Of a stretch of DNA of 64,000 bases, positions 45,464 through 53,999 are shown in pieces. Position 1 is the first letter of the stretch, and every line of letters begins with the position of its first letter. This stretch comes from Sphingobacterium endophyticum (GTDB lineage Bacteria > Bacteroidota > Bacteroidia > Sphingobacteriales > Sphingobacteriaceae). The stretch is from positions 1 to 64,000 of the forward strand of contig NZ_SMMI01000003.1 in assembly GCF_009733535.1 (NCBI RefSeq), in the 5' to 3' direction. Under the pieces are notes generated by a model, which did not search any database, had not been told where the DNA came from, and saw nothing but the letters and a program-made list of their open reading frames with translations. A program made the translations under genes and the position numbers.

Positions 45464-45573
45464 TGTAATCAAAAATCAAAATCGGATATATGTAATACCC
45501 AAATTCTTTCCGCAACAATTCACAAAAAGCAAATTGCTTTTTAATGGTTTTATTCCCCTAGCGAAAGGATTTT

Positions 45574-47163
45574 ATGGTTATTCTACAAAACGCAACATAT
45601 ATTCATCCCAATAAGGATATTTTATTTCAAGACATTCAATTTGTCGTTAACAATCAAGAAAAATTGGCATTGATTGGCAATAACGGTACTGGAAAGTCAA
45701 CATTATTAAAAATCATTGCCGGCCAGCTCAGCCTAAACTCAGGAACCGTAGCATGTGACAGCAAACCGTATTATATTCCACAATTGCTTGACAACTATAA
45801 TAACATGAGTGTCGCCGAAGCCCTTGGCATTCATGAAAAGCTGAGAGCTTTCCATGAAATATTAGACGGAAAAATGACGGCTGAAAATATGGACACCCTC
45901 AATGATGATTGGGGAATCGAAGACCGTTGTCAGCAAGCACTGGAACATTGGAATCTTTCCGAAATATCCTTGGATCATAAGATAGAGGATCTAAGCGGCG
46001 GACAGAAAACCAAGGTATTTCTTGCAGGTATTGCCATTCAGGAACCCGAAATTATATTAATGGATGAGCCAAGTAACCATTTGGATTATGAAGGCAGAAA
46101 TCTACTATACCAATTCATTGAGAATTGCAGCCAGTCACTTTTGGTTGTTAGCCATGACAGAACTCTTTTGAACCTGTTGCCTGAAATCGCTGAAATGACC
46201 AAATCAGGAATTACGAAGTATGGTGGCAACTATGATTTCTTTGCCGAACAAAAAGGCATCGCCCAAAACGCATTAGATCAGGATGTAAGAGCAAAAGAAA
46301 AAGAACTCCGGAAAGCCAAAGATAAGGAGCGTGAAGCCAATGAAAGGCAGAACAAACTAAATGCTCGCGGTAAAAAGAAACAGGAAAAGGCCGGTATTCC
46401 AAAAATCTTAATGGGCGCACTGAAAAATAAAGCTGAGGGTAGTACCTCCAAGCTTAAGGGGGTGCATCAAGAGAAGATTTCCGGATTACGCCAAAACCTA
46501 CACGAATTGAGGGCAAACCTCCCTGAGCTTGACCAAATGAAGTTTGGATTTGATGATTCAGGTCTTTACAATGGAAAAAATCTGGTTGAAGTTAAAAACC
46601 TCAACTATCAAATTGCCGGTAAAAACCTGTGGACCGAAAATCTTAATTTTCAAGTCAAATATGGGGATAGAATAGCCCTTAAGGGATTAAATGGCTCAGG
46701 AAAAACCAGCTTAATAAATTTATTGATTGGCAAAAACATGCCTAGTCAAGGAGAGGTTAATCGGGTTAATCTTAACTATGTTTATGTCGATCAGGATTAT
46801 TCTTTAATAAAATCCGACCTTACGGTTTATGACATGGCACAGAGCTTCAATCAATCGGGATTACAAGAACATGAAGTAAAGATCAGATTAAATAGATTTC
46901 TATTTCCAAAAGAATCCTGGGATAAAAGTTGCCTCTTTCTAAGCGGCGGTGAACGCATGCGTCTTCTGTTATGTTGCCTAAATATTTCGAGCAAAGCACC
47001 CGATATTATTATTCTTGATGAACCGACAAATAATATCGATATCCAAAACATTCAAATCTTGACTGCCGCCATTCAAGCATACCAAGGTTGTTTAATTGTG
47101 ATATCGCATGACCATTATTTTTTAGAAGAAATTCAAATAGACAAACAAATCGAGTTATACTAA
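45574..47163 (+). CDS. ABC-F family ATPase (translation factor or ribosome-protection type)
   Basis: 529 residues with two ABC domains and no membrane part. First domain: Walker A GNNGTGKSTLLK (near 34-45), signature LSGGQKTKVFLAG, Walker B ILMDEPSNHLD. A charged interdomain linker (about 225-310, KEKELRKAKDKEREANERQNK) replaces the P-site tRNA-interaction motif. Second domain: GLNGSGKTSLINLL, LSGGERMRLLLCCL, IIILDEPTNNIDI. Such proteins bind the ribosomal E site; some confer antibiotic resistance. The sequence is not close to the housekeeping EttA/Uup forms, and resistance is possible but unproven. Confidence 0.88.
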   Translation: MVILQNATYIHPNKDILFQDIQFVVNNQEKLALIGNNGTGKSTLLKIIAGQLSLNSGTVACDSKPYYIPQLLDNYNNMSVAEALGIHEKLRAFHEILDGKMTAENMDTLNDDWGIEDRCQQALEHWNLSEISLDHKIEDLSGGQKTKVFLAGIAIQEPEIILMDEPSNHLDYEGRNLLYQFIENCSQSLLVVSHDRTLLNLLPEIAEMTKSGITKYGGNYDFFAEQKGIAQNALDQDVRAKEKELRKAKDKEREANERQNKLNARGKKKQEKAGIPKILMGALKNKAEGSTSKLKGVHQEKISGLRQNLHELRANLPELDQMKFGFDDSGLYNGKNLVEVKNLNYQIAGKNLWTENLNFQVKYGDRIALKGLNGSGKTSLINLLIGKNMPSQGEVNRVNLNYVYVDQDYSLIKSDLTVYDMAQSFNQSGLQEHEVKIRLNRFLFPKESWDKSCLFLSGGERMRLLLCCLNISSKAPDIIILDEPTNNIDIQNIQILTAAIQAYQGCLIVISHDHYFLEEIQIDKQIELY

Positions 47164-47182
47164 TTATAAGAAAGGATATACT

Positions 47183-47722
47183 ATGAAAAAGATTATATAT
47201 TATGTAGCCTCCTCAATAGATGGATTTATTTCAGGTCCGAATAACGATGTCAGTCGCTATATCTATGAAGGAACTGCCATAGAAACCTATTTGGAAGATC
47301 TTAAAGCATTCAAACATGTATTGATGGGAAGAAAAACATATGAATTTGGATATCAATTTGGAGTAAAGCCAGGTGAACCCTCTCCTACTTATTCTCATAT
47401 GACCCAGTATATTTTATCTGATCATTTGGAATTGGAACATCTTCATAATCAGGTTAAAATCCTTCCTTTAAATGTAGAAATATTAACAAAATTAAAAAGA
47501 GAAGTAGATTCGGACATCTATCTATGCGGAGGAGGCAAGCTAGCTGGCTGGTTATTAGAGAATAAACTTCTTGATGAAGTAAAGATTAAGCTCAATCCTG
47601 TCATTATTGGTCATGGAACAAAACTTTTTGAGGATGTTGATTCTGCCTATGCCCTAAGCTTGCTAGACGAATTGAAATATGATAAAGGGCTTATGATTCT
47701 ACATTATGCCATCAAATATTAA
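47183..47722 (+). CDS. Dihydrofolate reductase / RibD C-terminal family protein
   Basis: 179 residues of the RibD C-terminal/DHFR-like fold: KKIIYYVASSIDGFISGPNNDVSRY, HVLMGRKTYEFGYQF, and DIYLCGGGKLAGWLLENKLLDEVKIKLNPVIIGHGTKLFED. This branch (YwjB/YyaP-like) binds NADPH but its physiological substrate is unknown. An AAAGGA site precedes its ATG and it is 19 bases after the ABC-F gene, so they form a two-gene operon. Confidence 0.88.
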   Translation: MKKIIYYVASSIDGFISGPNNDVSRYIYEGTAIETYLEDLKAFKHVLMGRKTYEFGYQFGVKPGEPSPTYSHMTQYILSDHLELEHLHNQVKILPLNVEILTKLKREVDSDIYLCGGGKLAGWLLENKLLDEVKIKLNPVIIGHGTKLFEDVDSAYALSLLDELKYDKGLMILHYAIKY

Positions 47723-47727
47723 ATCAG

Positions 47728-47813
47728 CATCAAATTTCCATGAATTATGTCGGAAAATTTTATTTCTTAAAAAGAAAATGATATTTTACCAAACAAGAAA
47801 TGGAAATTTGATG
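47728..47813. repeat. 14-base inverted repeat pair in the 47723-47951 gap
   Basis: CATCAAATTTCCAT at 47728-47741 and its exact reverse complement ATGGAAATTTGATG at 47800-47813, separated by 58 bases. It begins six bases after the DHFR-family stop codon; the spacing would give a large stem-loop. The rest of the gap is plain AT-rich sequence. Confidence 0.6.
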
Positions 47814-47951
47814 GATTTGAATAAAATCAATTTAAATAAAACATTTATTTTACTCTAAGTGTTTGATAACAAAATAGTTTAACTTAAATTAGAGTATTCT
47901 AATATTATTTAACCTTCTTTCCATTATTAATTAACCAAAATAGCGGAAGCC

Positions 47952-48476
47952 ATGAAAGGAAAATTCTTACTCTTAATCGCATTTGCCTTCCTTATAGGCT
48001 GTAAAGAGGAAGATATGTCCCCTATTGACGGTGAATTCAATCGTGCACTTTTAGAAAAATACATCTGGAAAAATGATATTTTAATCAATGAGGTTTTTAC
48101 AGATAATAGTTCTCCGGAAAGTTATATCCGTTCAACGACCCTAAGCTTTACCCCAACACAATATTCACATACCATAAAAGACTCCATTCATCAGCTTGCA
48201 GGAATTAAGATCGCAGATCTTTCCGAGCTTAAGCATAAAAGAGTTTCCGAATATTGGGGTGATTATAAAATTAACGGTCAAGATTCTACCCTCATTCTAT
48301 CCTACAGAGTGAATAATAAAATCTCCGAAAAACTAAATTTAAATGCTGATTCCTTAGTGATTTTCAGCAAGTATAAAATCATTCATCTAAGTGAGAATGA
48401 ATTAACGCTAAAGCTTACGAATGACTCTTTAATGAATGGGTTTAACACCGTTATGACTTACAAACCAATTAAATAG
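47952..48476 (+). CDS. Uncharacterised lipoprotein
   Basis: 174 residues. Signal ends at LIGC (Cys17), so it is a lipoprotein. The mature part is beta-rich, with ARG-poor, Ser/Thr/Asn-rich strands (YIRSTTLSFTPTQYSHTIKD, YWGDYKINGQDSTLILSYRVNN, ENELTLKLTNDSLMNGFNTVMTYKPIK), resembling a lipocalin-like small barrel that reads 'display a value in text form' proteins of Bacteroidota, but no family is certain. Its stop codon abuts the stop of the leftward SDR gene with no base between. Confidence 0.7.
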   Translation: MKGKFLLLIAFAFLIGCKEEDMSPIDGEFNRALLEKYIWKNDILINEVFTDNSSPESYIRSTTLSFTPTQYSHTIKDSIHQLAGIKIADLSELKHKRVSEYWGDYKINGQDSTLILSYRVNNKISEKLNLNADSLVIFSKYKIIHLSENELTLKLTNDSLMNGFNTVMTYKPIK

Positions 48477-49247
48477 CTATCCACCCCTCCTATACCCTAA
48501 CTCTGCTCCACCACTAACCGGCATATTAACTCCGGTAATAAATCTAGCTTTATCCGACAATAAAAAAACACAGGCATCAGCTATAACATCGCCTTCAGGG
48601 CAATATCCCAATAGGTGGATATCATTTAAAAAACCTTCGGTTATTTCGGGATCAGGCTGTTCTGACACCCAATTTTTAAGCATCGGGGTCATAACTGCTG
48701 CAGGCAAAACAGAATTAACTCGAATCCCATCCTTTGCATAATCTATAGCCATCGATTTAGTCAATGCATTGACCGCTCCTTTCGTAGCTGAATAAGCAGC
48801 ATGATTGTCTTGTCCGATTTCCCCTACTAAACTACTTGTATTCAAAATACATCCCTTGGATTCCTTAAGATAGGAATAGCCATGACGGGTGGTATATAGC
48901 AAACTTCTTAAATTAACATTGATTAAATTTTCCCACTCATCATCTTCCGTAAGGTGAAGAGGTTTCGAAGGACTTGCCAAACCAGCATTATTATGAATGG
49001 CATCCAACCGTCCAAAAGTATCCACAGTTTTCTGAATAATAATTTTTACATCAGCATCATTAGAAACATCTGCTTGCAATCCTAAATGCGGATTCCCAAA
49101 TAAAGCTTTGGCCTCCTCCACAGAAGAATGATCCAAACCAACAAAAACTACCTTTGCTCCAGCTTTGATATATGCCTTTACACATTCCAAACCGATACCG
49201 GCAGTTCCTCCGGTAATCAATATAACTTTGTCCCTTAGTTCGCTCAT
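48477..49247 (-). CDS. SDR family dehydrogenase, probable L-fucose dehydrogenase
   Basis: 256 residues from the ATG at 49247 (a start at 49268 overlaps the symporter gene; AAAGAG before 49247 supports the shorter form). Classical SDR: ITGGTAGIGLECVKAY, HNNAGLASP, catalytic Tyr-x-x-x-Lys in AAYSATKGAVNALTK. The segment SSLVGEIGQ...GAVNALTKSMAIDYAKDGIRVNSV and the C-terminus VSGGAELGY are strikingly like human HSD17B14, characterised as L-fucose dehydrogenase. With fuconate dehydratase and fucosidase beside it, it most likely oxidises L-fucose to the fuconolactone. A 2-keto-3-deoxy-fuconate dehydrogenase is the alternative. Confidence 0.8.
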   Translation of the reverse strand: MSELRDKVILITGGTAGIGLECVKAYIKAGAKVVFVGLDHSSVEEAKALFGNPHLGLQADVSNDADVKIIIQKTVDTFGRLDAIHNNAGLASPSKPLHLTEDDEWENLINVNLRSLLYTTRHGYSYLKESKGCILNTSSLVGEIGQDNHAAYSATKGAVNALTKSMAIDYAKDGIRVNSVLPAAVMTPMLKNWVSEQPDPEITEGFLNDIHLLGYCPEGDVIADACVFLLSDKARFITGVNMPVSGGAELGYRRGG

Positions 49248-49254
49248 GTTCTCT

Positions 49255-50898
49255 TTATCTAAATACAATATAAAGCATTATTACCATTCCCAATAATAGA
49301 GCTGAGAGGAATCTATAATTTCCAATGCCTTTCCAGGCTTTCCCACGCAAGGGATCAAGGGGATTTTTCCAATAAAGCTGCTTGCTTTCTTCTGTATGTT
49401 GAACTGGATAGATCAATGAAAACAAAACCTGAATCAGCACACAAAATATAAACAAATAAAAAGCCATCATCATAAAAGGTATATGACCAATAAAGGATTC
49501 AGGCATCAATTTATTAATTGCAAAGACCAGCACGCCTAGAAGGGAACCTATCCATAACGTTAATTTTGCCGATTTCGCAGAAGCTTTGCTCCAAAAGACA
49601 CCTAATAAGAAAACACAGGTTATTGGTGGAGCAATATGCGCTATCACATCATTAATCCCATTGAAAATTGACTCATACCTGTCCAATAAGGGGAGCAAGA
49701 AAAGAGAAGCGATCATAGCAACGACTGCCGATACCTTACCGATCCAAATTAATTGTTTATCTGAAGCATTCGGCTTTTTCTGCTTATAGATATCATAACT
49801 AACCATAGTTGATATACTATTCAAGGCCCCGGAAATTTGACTCATCAACCCAGATAGCAACGCTGCCACTAAAACCCCTATTAATCCCGAAGGCAATAAT
49901 TGGGTAATCATCAAGGTATAGATCCCTTTGGAATTCACATTTCCGGAAGCATCCAATCCCAAACTGCTCAGATCCAAATGGCCTGATTTGAACAAGGTAT
50001 AGGCAAACAGCCCTGGCAATACGAAAATAAAAACCGGCAAGATCTTTAAGAATCCACAAAACAGGGCTCCAACCCGACCATGATTTTCATCTTTTGCTCC
50101 CAATACCCGTTGAACGATCGTCTGATCGGCACACCAATACCAAATCCCTAAAATTGGATATCCAAGGATGACCGCTTGCCACGGCATTCCGCTTGCATCA
50201 TCCGTGGGTCTTAACATGGATAAACGCTCCATCTGTCCTTCCGTATGTAGGACATCTAACATTGGAGACCAGCCACCCATTTTATGAAAAGCCGCATAAC
50301 TAATAATAAAGGCTCCACTCAATAAAACAACAGTCTGTATGGATTCCGTAACTACCACCGCTTTCAATCCTCCCAATATTGTATAAATACCTGTTATAAT
50401 GCAAATTACACCAATACTCAAGTACATATTGAATCCGAATAAAGTTTTCAGTACAATTCCTCCTGCCAACATCGAAAAGGCAATATGAATGACGATCGCT
50501 GAAACGATAGAAATAATCGTCAACCAATCTCGGCTAGCCCGATCATAACGCCTTTCCAGAAAATCAGGCAAGGTCGCAACGCCAGACTTTAAATAAAATG
50601 GAACGAAGAATAAGGCAAGCAGAATTAAAGTAAAGGCTGCCATCCATTCAAAATTTCCATTTAGTAAGCCGGTATCAAATCCACTTTGTGCCAGACTTAC
50701 CAAATGAACAGTTGAAATATTGGTAGCAAATAATGCTAACCCAATAGCAGGCCATCGTAAGGATTTCCCAGCTAGGAAATAACCATCTGCAGTTTTCACC
50801 TCACTTTTCCCTTTTTTACTCATCCCAGCCCAAATCCCGACCAGCAAAATAAGGAGGATATAAAAGATAGAAATTCCTAAGTCAATATTTCCTAGCAT
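49255..50898 (-). CDS. Sodium/solute symporter (SSS family), probable fucose transporter
   Basis: 547 residues with 14 predicted membrane helices of the SSS/SGLT fold: GYFLAGKSLRWPAIGLALFATNIS (TM1-2), GIWYWCADQTIVQRVLGAKDENHGR, which is the SGLT signature, and GLMSQISGALNSISTMVSYDIY (TM8 Na+ site). Sugar-coupled SSS carriers in Bacteroidota locate in such catabolic clusters, so L-fucose or its oxidation product is the likely substrate. It lies nine bases after fuconate dehydratase. Confidence 0.85.
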   Translation of the reverse strand: MLGNIDLGISIFYILLILLVGIWAGMSKKGKSEVKTADGYFLAGKSLRWPAIGLALFATNISTVHLVSLAQSGFDTGLLNGNFEWMAAFTLILLALFFVPFYLKSGVATLPDFLERRYDRASRDWLTIISIVSAIVIHIAFSMLAGGIVLKTLFGFNMYLSIGVICIITGIYTILGGLKAVVVTESIQTVVLLSGAFIISYAAFHKMGGWSPMLDVLHTEGQMERLSMLRPTDDASGMPWQAVILGYPILGIWYWCADQTIVQRVLGAKDENHGRVGALFCGFLKILPVFIFVLPGLFAYTLFKSGHLDLSSLGLDASGNVNSKGIYTLMITQLLPSGLIGVLVAALLSGLMSQISGALNSISTMVSYDIYKQKKPNASDKQLIWIGKVSAVVAMIASLFLLPLLDRYESIFNGINDVIAHIAPPITCVFLLGVFWSKASAKSAKLTLWIGSLLGVLVFAINKLMPESFIGHIPFMMMAFYLFIFCVLIQVLFSLIYPVQHTEESKQLYWKNPLDPLRGKAWKGIGNYRFLSALLLGMVIMLYIVFR

Positions 50899-50907
50899 AG
50901 TAACATC

Positions 50908-52128
50908 TTATAATAAATCGCAACTACTACCAACTTCCATTGGTGTTTTATAAACTCCATTTTTAATATCTACAGGATGGACAAAGTGTGATTTTAGATG
51001 CGGAATATGTTCCAAAAACAAAGCTTCATGTCCCATGTTTATATGATTGAACAATACCAAATGTTGGTGCAATTGCCCCATATCACCGACATGCGGAACC
51101 ACTGGAATATTAAACTTTCTTGCCAGTAGGCTTACCGTCAAAAATTCACTTACCCCACCTACTCGAACTGCATCAACCTGTACAAAACCGGCTGCTCCCA
51201 ACTGAAGGTAATTCTTGAACAGTACCTTATTGGGGACATGCTCTCCCATTGCAATTTTTATCGGTGAAACAAGCTCCGCCAATTTCTTATGTGCATATAC
51301 ATCATCCGGATGGGTTGGCTCTTCTACCCAATAAGGGTTCATTTCTTTCAGTTCATTACAGATGGATACAGCTTGAGGATAGGTCCATTGCTGATTCGCA
51401 TCCAACATCACTGTAGCAGCATCCCCAGCAACTTCCCTAACGATATGCGCACGTCGGATATCGCGTAGCGGATCAGAACTTCCCACTTTTAACTTCATCG
51501 CTGTAAACCCGCTATCAATTGCTTTCTTACAGTTTTCACGGATCTGATCATCCGAGTAATTAAACCAGCCAACTGAGGTGTCATAACCTGTATATCCCTT
51601 TTCAATGATATTCATGCGGGTATCCCTGCTACGCATATTATCCTGAAGTAATTGAATCGCCTGATCCTTTGTCAATTCATCCTCAAGGTAGGATAGGTCC
51701 AAGGTATTGACTAGCTCCTCAGCAGATAAATCAATCAATAATTTCCATAGCGGGACACCTCTTTTTTTAGCCCACAGATCGTAGCAAGCATTCGTTACGG
51801 AGGCAAGCGCCAAGTGCACCACACCTTTCTGTGGCCCCAACCAACGGAATTGCTGCTCATTGCTTAATGCATTGAAAACCTGCCCAAAATTAGCCATGAT
51901 TTCTTCAATGTCCTTACCCTTCAACTGTTCCGCATAGAATGCAGCAGCTTGACAGACCAGTTCATTTCCAGCTCCAATAGTAAAGGCAAGCCCTGTTCCT
52001 ATATGCCCGCTATCATCAATCAATTCCGTAACTGCATATGAATAGATTGGATCCTTATGAACTGCATCACTTCCAGCACCGGTTAATAATGGAAACCGCT
52101 TGTCCTGGACTTTAAAATTTAAAATCAT
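50908..52128 (-). CDS. L-fuconate dehydratase (enolase superfamily)
   Basis: 406 residues of the mandelate-racemase branch. Conserved features: catalytic Lys212-x-Lys214 (AMKLKVG), metal ligands Asp243 (MLDANQQW), Glu269 (WVEEPTHPDD) and Glu296 (AMGEHVP), and catalytic His346 (VVPHVGDMGQLHQH). The N-terminal domain and the phrase LGPQKGVVHLALASVTNACYDLWAK match FucD/ENOSF1. It dehydrates L-fuconate to 2-keto-3-deoxy-L-fuconate in the non-phosphorylating fucose pathway. Confidence 0.9.
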   Translation of the reverse strand: MILNFKVQDKRFPLLTGAGSDAVHKDPIYSYAVTELIDDSGHIGTGLAFTIGAGNELVCQAAAFYAEQLKGKDIEEIMANFGQVFNALSNEQQFRWLGPQKGVVHLALASVTNACYDLWAKKRGVPLWKLLIDLSAEELVNTLDLSYLEDELTKDQAIQLLQDNMRSRDTRMNIIEKGYTGYDTSVGWFNYSDDQIRENCKKAIDSGFTAMKLKVGSSDPLRDIRRAHIVREVAGDAATVMLDANQQWTYPQAVSICNELKEMNPYWVEEPTHPDDVYAHKKLAELVSPIKIAMGEHVPNKVLFKNYLQLGAAGFVQVDAVRVGGVSEFLTVSLLARKFNIPVVPHVGDMGQLHQHLVLFNHINMGHEALFLEHIPHLKSHFVHPVDIKNGVYKTPMEVGSSCDLL

Positions 52129-52166
52129 TAATTGTTTAGTTTATGTGTTTAGGTGATTAATTTCTT

Positions 52167-53213
52167 TTATAGTTTGAGCTTTTCTTTCAACTTCATCAGG
52201 ATATCCACATCAGAATCCTTCACACGACCATCTCTATTCGGTCCCACATTCAGGATTAAAATGTTGTCTTGTACGGTCGCCTTCTGATAAATATTTTCTA
52301 GCTCTTCCAATGTTTTGTATTTTTTATCAGTTGTGTTGAAGAACCATCTTTCGCCCAATACCACCGTAGTCTCGAATGGCATATAATAGCTGTTCCCCTG
52401 CGCTGAAAAGATCTTAGGATCAGGATTGCTAGGTAGATAAGGATCTCCTAATCTAAAGTCGCTCGGAAAATAACGGATAGGGAAATGTTCCTTTTGCATA
52501 TCCGGCAAGACAGCATGTTTATCCGCATTTTCTGGAGATCCAATACTCCAGTTAATTCCGATTTGACAAGCTGGTGCTTTTTTCTTCACCAAGTTATAGA
52601 TATCTTGAGCTGGCCATCTGTAATTTTCCTTTTCCCAACCTCCATCTAACCATAACTCTACGATATCCGAATATTTACCGGTCATATCGAGAAGCTCTTC
52701 CAGCTGTTTTAGCATATAGGCATTATAAGCCTGATCTGCTGAAACATCCTTAACATTTGGATTTTCCTTTCTATCCCAAAGAGAATAATATAGGCCAAGT
52801 TTAATACCCTGTTTTTTACATTCTTTCGCAACTTCCTCCACAACATTCGTTTTGTTAGGAGAATTAGCAACATCATATTCTGTGTACTTACTGTCCCATA
52901 AACAGAATCCCTCATGATGTTTAGAAACCAGGATAATATGCTTCATTCCTGCATTCTTCGCTGTCTCTACCCATTGCTTGGCATCAATAGCCTTAGGGTT
53001 ATAACTGCTCGCCGGCATTGAACCATCTGTCCATTCTTGATCATGAAAGCTATTGATTCCAAAATGAATGAACATCCCATATTTTCTGCTGATCTGTTCT
53101 TGCTGAAACTTATTAGGTTGAGTACTAGGAACAGGGACTATGACCCGGTTTTGTGCATAGGCACTAAACATCATCCCGAAAAGGATATAGGTGAATAATA
53201 AGACTTTTTGCAT
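52167..53213 (-). CDS. Alpha-L-fucosidase, GH29
   Basis: 348 residues, secreted (signal peptide 1-20, MMFSAYAQ). GH29 catalytic domain only: KYGMFIHFGINSFHDQEW, GMKHIILVSKHHEGFCLWDS, GIKLGLYYSLWDRKEN, and the nucleophile Asp190 in VELWLDGGWE. The usual C-terminal beta domain is missing, so it is shorter than most GH29 enzymes; a compact GH29-B form is possible. It releases L-fucose outside the cytoplasm to feed the symporter. Confidence 0.9.
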   Translation of the reverse strand: MQKVLLFTYILFGMMFSAYAQNRVIVPVPSTQPNKFQQEQISRKYGMFIHFGINSFHDQEWTDGSMPASSYNPKAIDAKQWVETAKNAGMKHIILVSKHHEGFCLWDSKYTEYDVANSPNKTNVVEEVAKECKKQGIKLGLYYSLWDRKENPNVKDVSADQAYNAYMLKQLEELLDMTGKYSDIVELWLDGGWEKENYRWPAQDIYNLVKKKAPACQIGINWSIGSPENADKHAVLPDMQKEHFPIRYFPSDFRLGDPYLPSNPDPKIFSAQGNSYYMPFETTVVLGERWFFNTTDKKYKTLEELENIYQKATVQDNILILNVGPNRDGRVKDSDVDILMKLKEKLKL

Positions 53214-53317
53214 CGTTTAGATTTTAATTGTTAACCAAAGATATTGGCAATTCAACAAAACAGCTTAAACGATATTGCCTGCTATTACAACTATATTGAC
53301 AATTTATGGCAAAAAAA

Positions 53318-53345
53318 AAATCCACCTTCCCCAAGGTGGATTTAA
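53318..53345 (-). terminator. Terminator between mutarotase and fucosidase genes
   Basis: Perfect stem AAATCCACCTT / AAGGTGGATTT with a CCCC loop (53318-53343) and a T10 run on the minus strand. It makes the mutarotase a separate transcript or lowers expression of the downstream genes. Confidence 0.8.
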
Positions 53346-53387
53346 ACCAAATTAAAAACTATATTGACTAACTAACTCTTTAAAGTT

Positions 53388-53819
53388 CTATTCCATATGA
53401 AAAACCTCTTCCATTGCTGACCACACCTCGCCTTTTGCCTGTGCATCTGCCAATGGAATTTGGCATGGATCTGTTTCCTTCCACCATTTCTGTGTTTCCG
53501 GATCCGCAGCCATATTCTTCATATCCTGCTCAAAATCATCCCCCGTGTATTCAAAATAACTGAATAAATAATATTCACCTTTGATCTCTTTTAAGTAGAT
53601 TGAATAATTCTGAATCTGGCAATCTTTCAATTTACTTAGTACAGTTGGCCACACATCGGCATGAAGCTTCTTATACGCTTCCAATTTTTCAGCTTTCAAT
53701 CCTGTGATTGAAGCGTACCTTAAAACCTTATTCTCTTTTTGAGATTTACTGCATGACATAACAACAGCGAAACAAATTAACCCTAAAAGTAAAAAGTGCT
53801 GACGGAGTCGTTTGAACAT
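53388..53819 (-). CDS. L-rhamnose/L-fucose mutarotase family lipoprotein
   Basis: 143 residues. A lipobox VVMSC (Cys23) precedes a mutarotase domain of the RhaM/DUF718 family: ITGLKAEKLEAYKKLHADVWPTVLSKLKD (His and Trp of the active site), SIYLKEIKGEYYLFSYFEYTGDD, and KWWKETDPCQIPL. Known members interconvert the anomers of L-rhamnose or L-fucose in the cytoplasm. Here the domain is exported and membrane-anchored, next to the secreted fucosidase, so it probably acts on fucose as it is released. Confidence 0.82.
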   Translation of the reverse strand: MFKRLRQHFLLLGLICFAVVMSCSKSQKENKVLRYASITGLKAEKLEAYKKLHADVWPTVLSKLKDCQIQNYSIYLKEIKGEYYLFSYFEYTGDDFEQDMKNMAADPETQKWWKETDPCQIPLADAQAKGEVWSAMEEVFHME

Positions 53820-53999
53820 ATCAATTCAATTAACAGGTTTATTCTTTAATTGGAATACACGAAAATAATCTAATGTTAGGTAAAGAACTTTGCTTGAATT
53901 AACATATTCACACACTATATTAACATCGTTACCTTGATTTTCAATAACTCAACTATTTACAGTATCTTGTCATCATAATAATCAGTCAATAAGCTATCG
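53820..53999. promoter_or_regulatory. Divergent promoter region of the fucose locus
   Basis: 180 bases between the leftward mutarotase and the rightward AraC regulator. No clear TAnnTTTG or palindrome was seen; operator sites for the AraC protein are expected here by position. Confidence 0.4.

Noticed and set aside
45489..45494. ATG-TAA in the ABC-F leader as an independent minigene
   Set aside because: Two codons only; chance cannot be excluded, so it is mentioned but not annotated.
47778..47861. 27-codon ORF in the gap after the DHFR-family gene
   Set aside because: Overlaps the inverted repeat, composition is plain AT-rich, no ribosome binding site.
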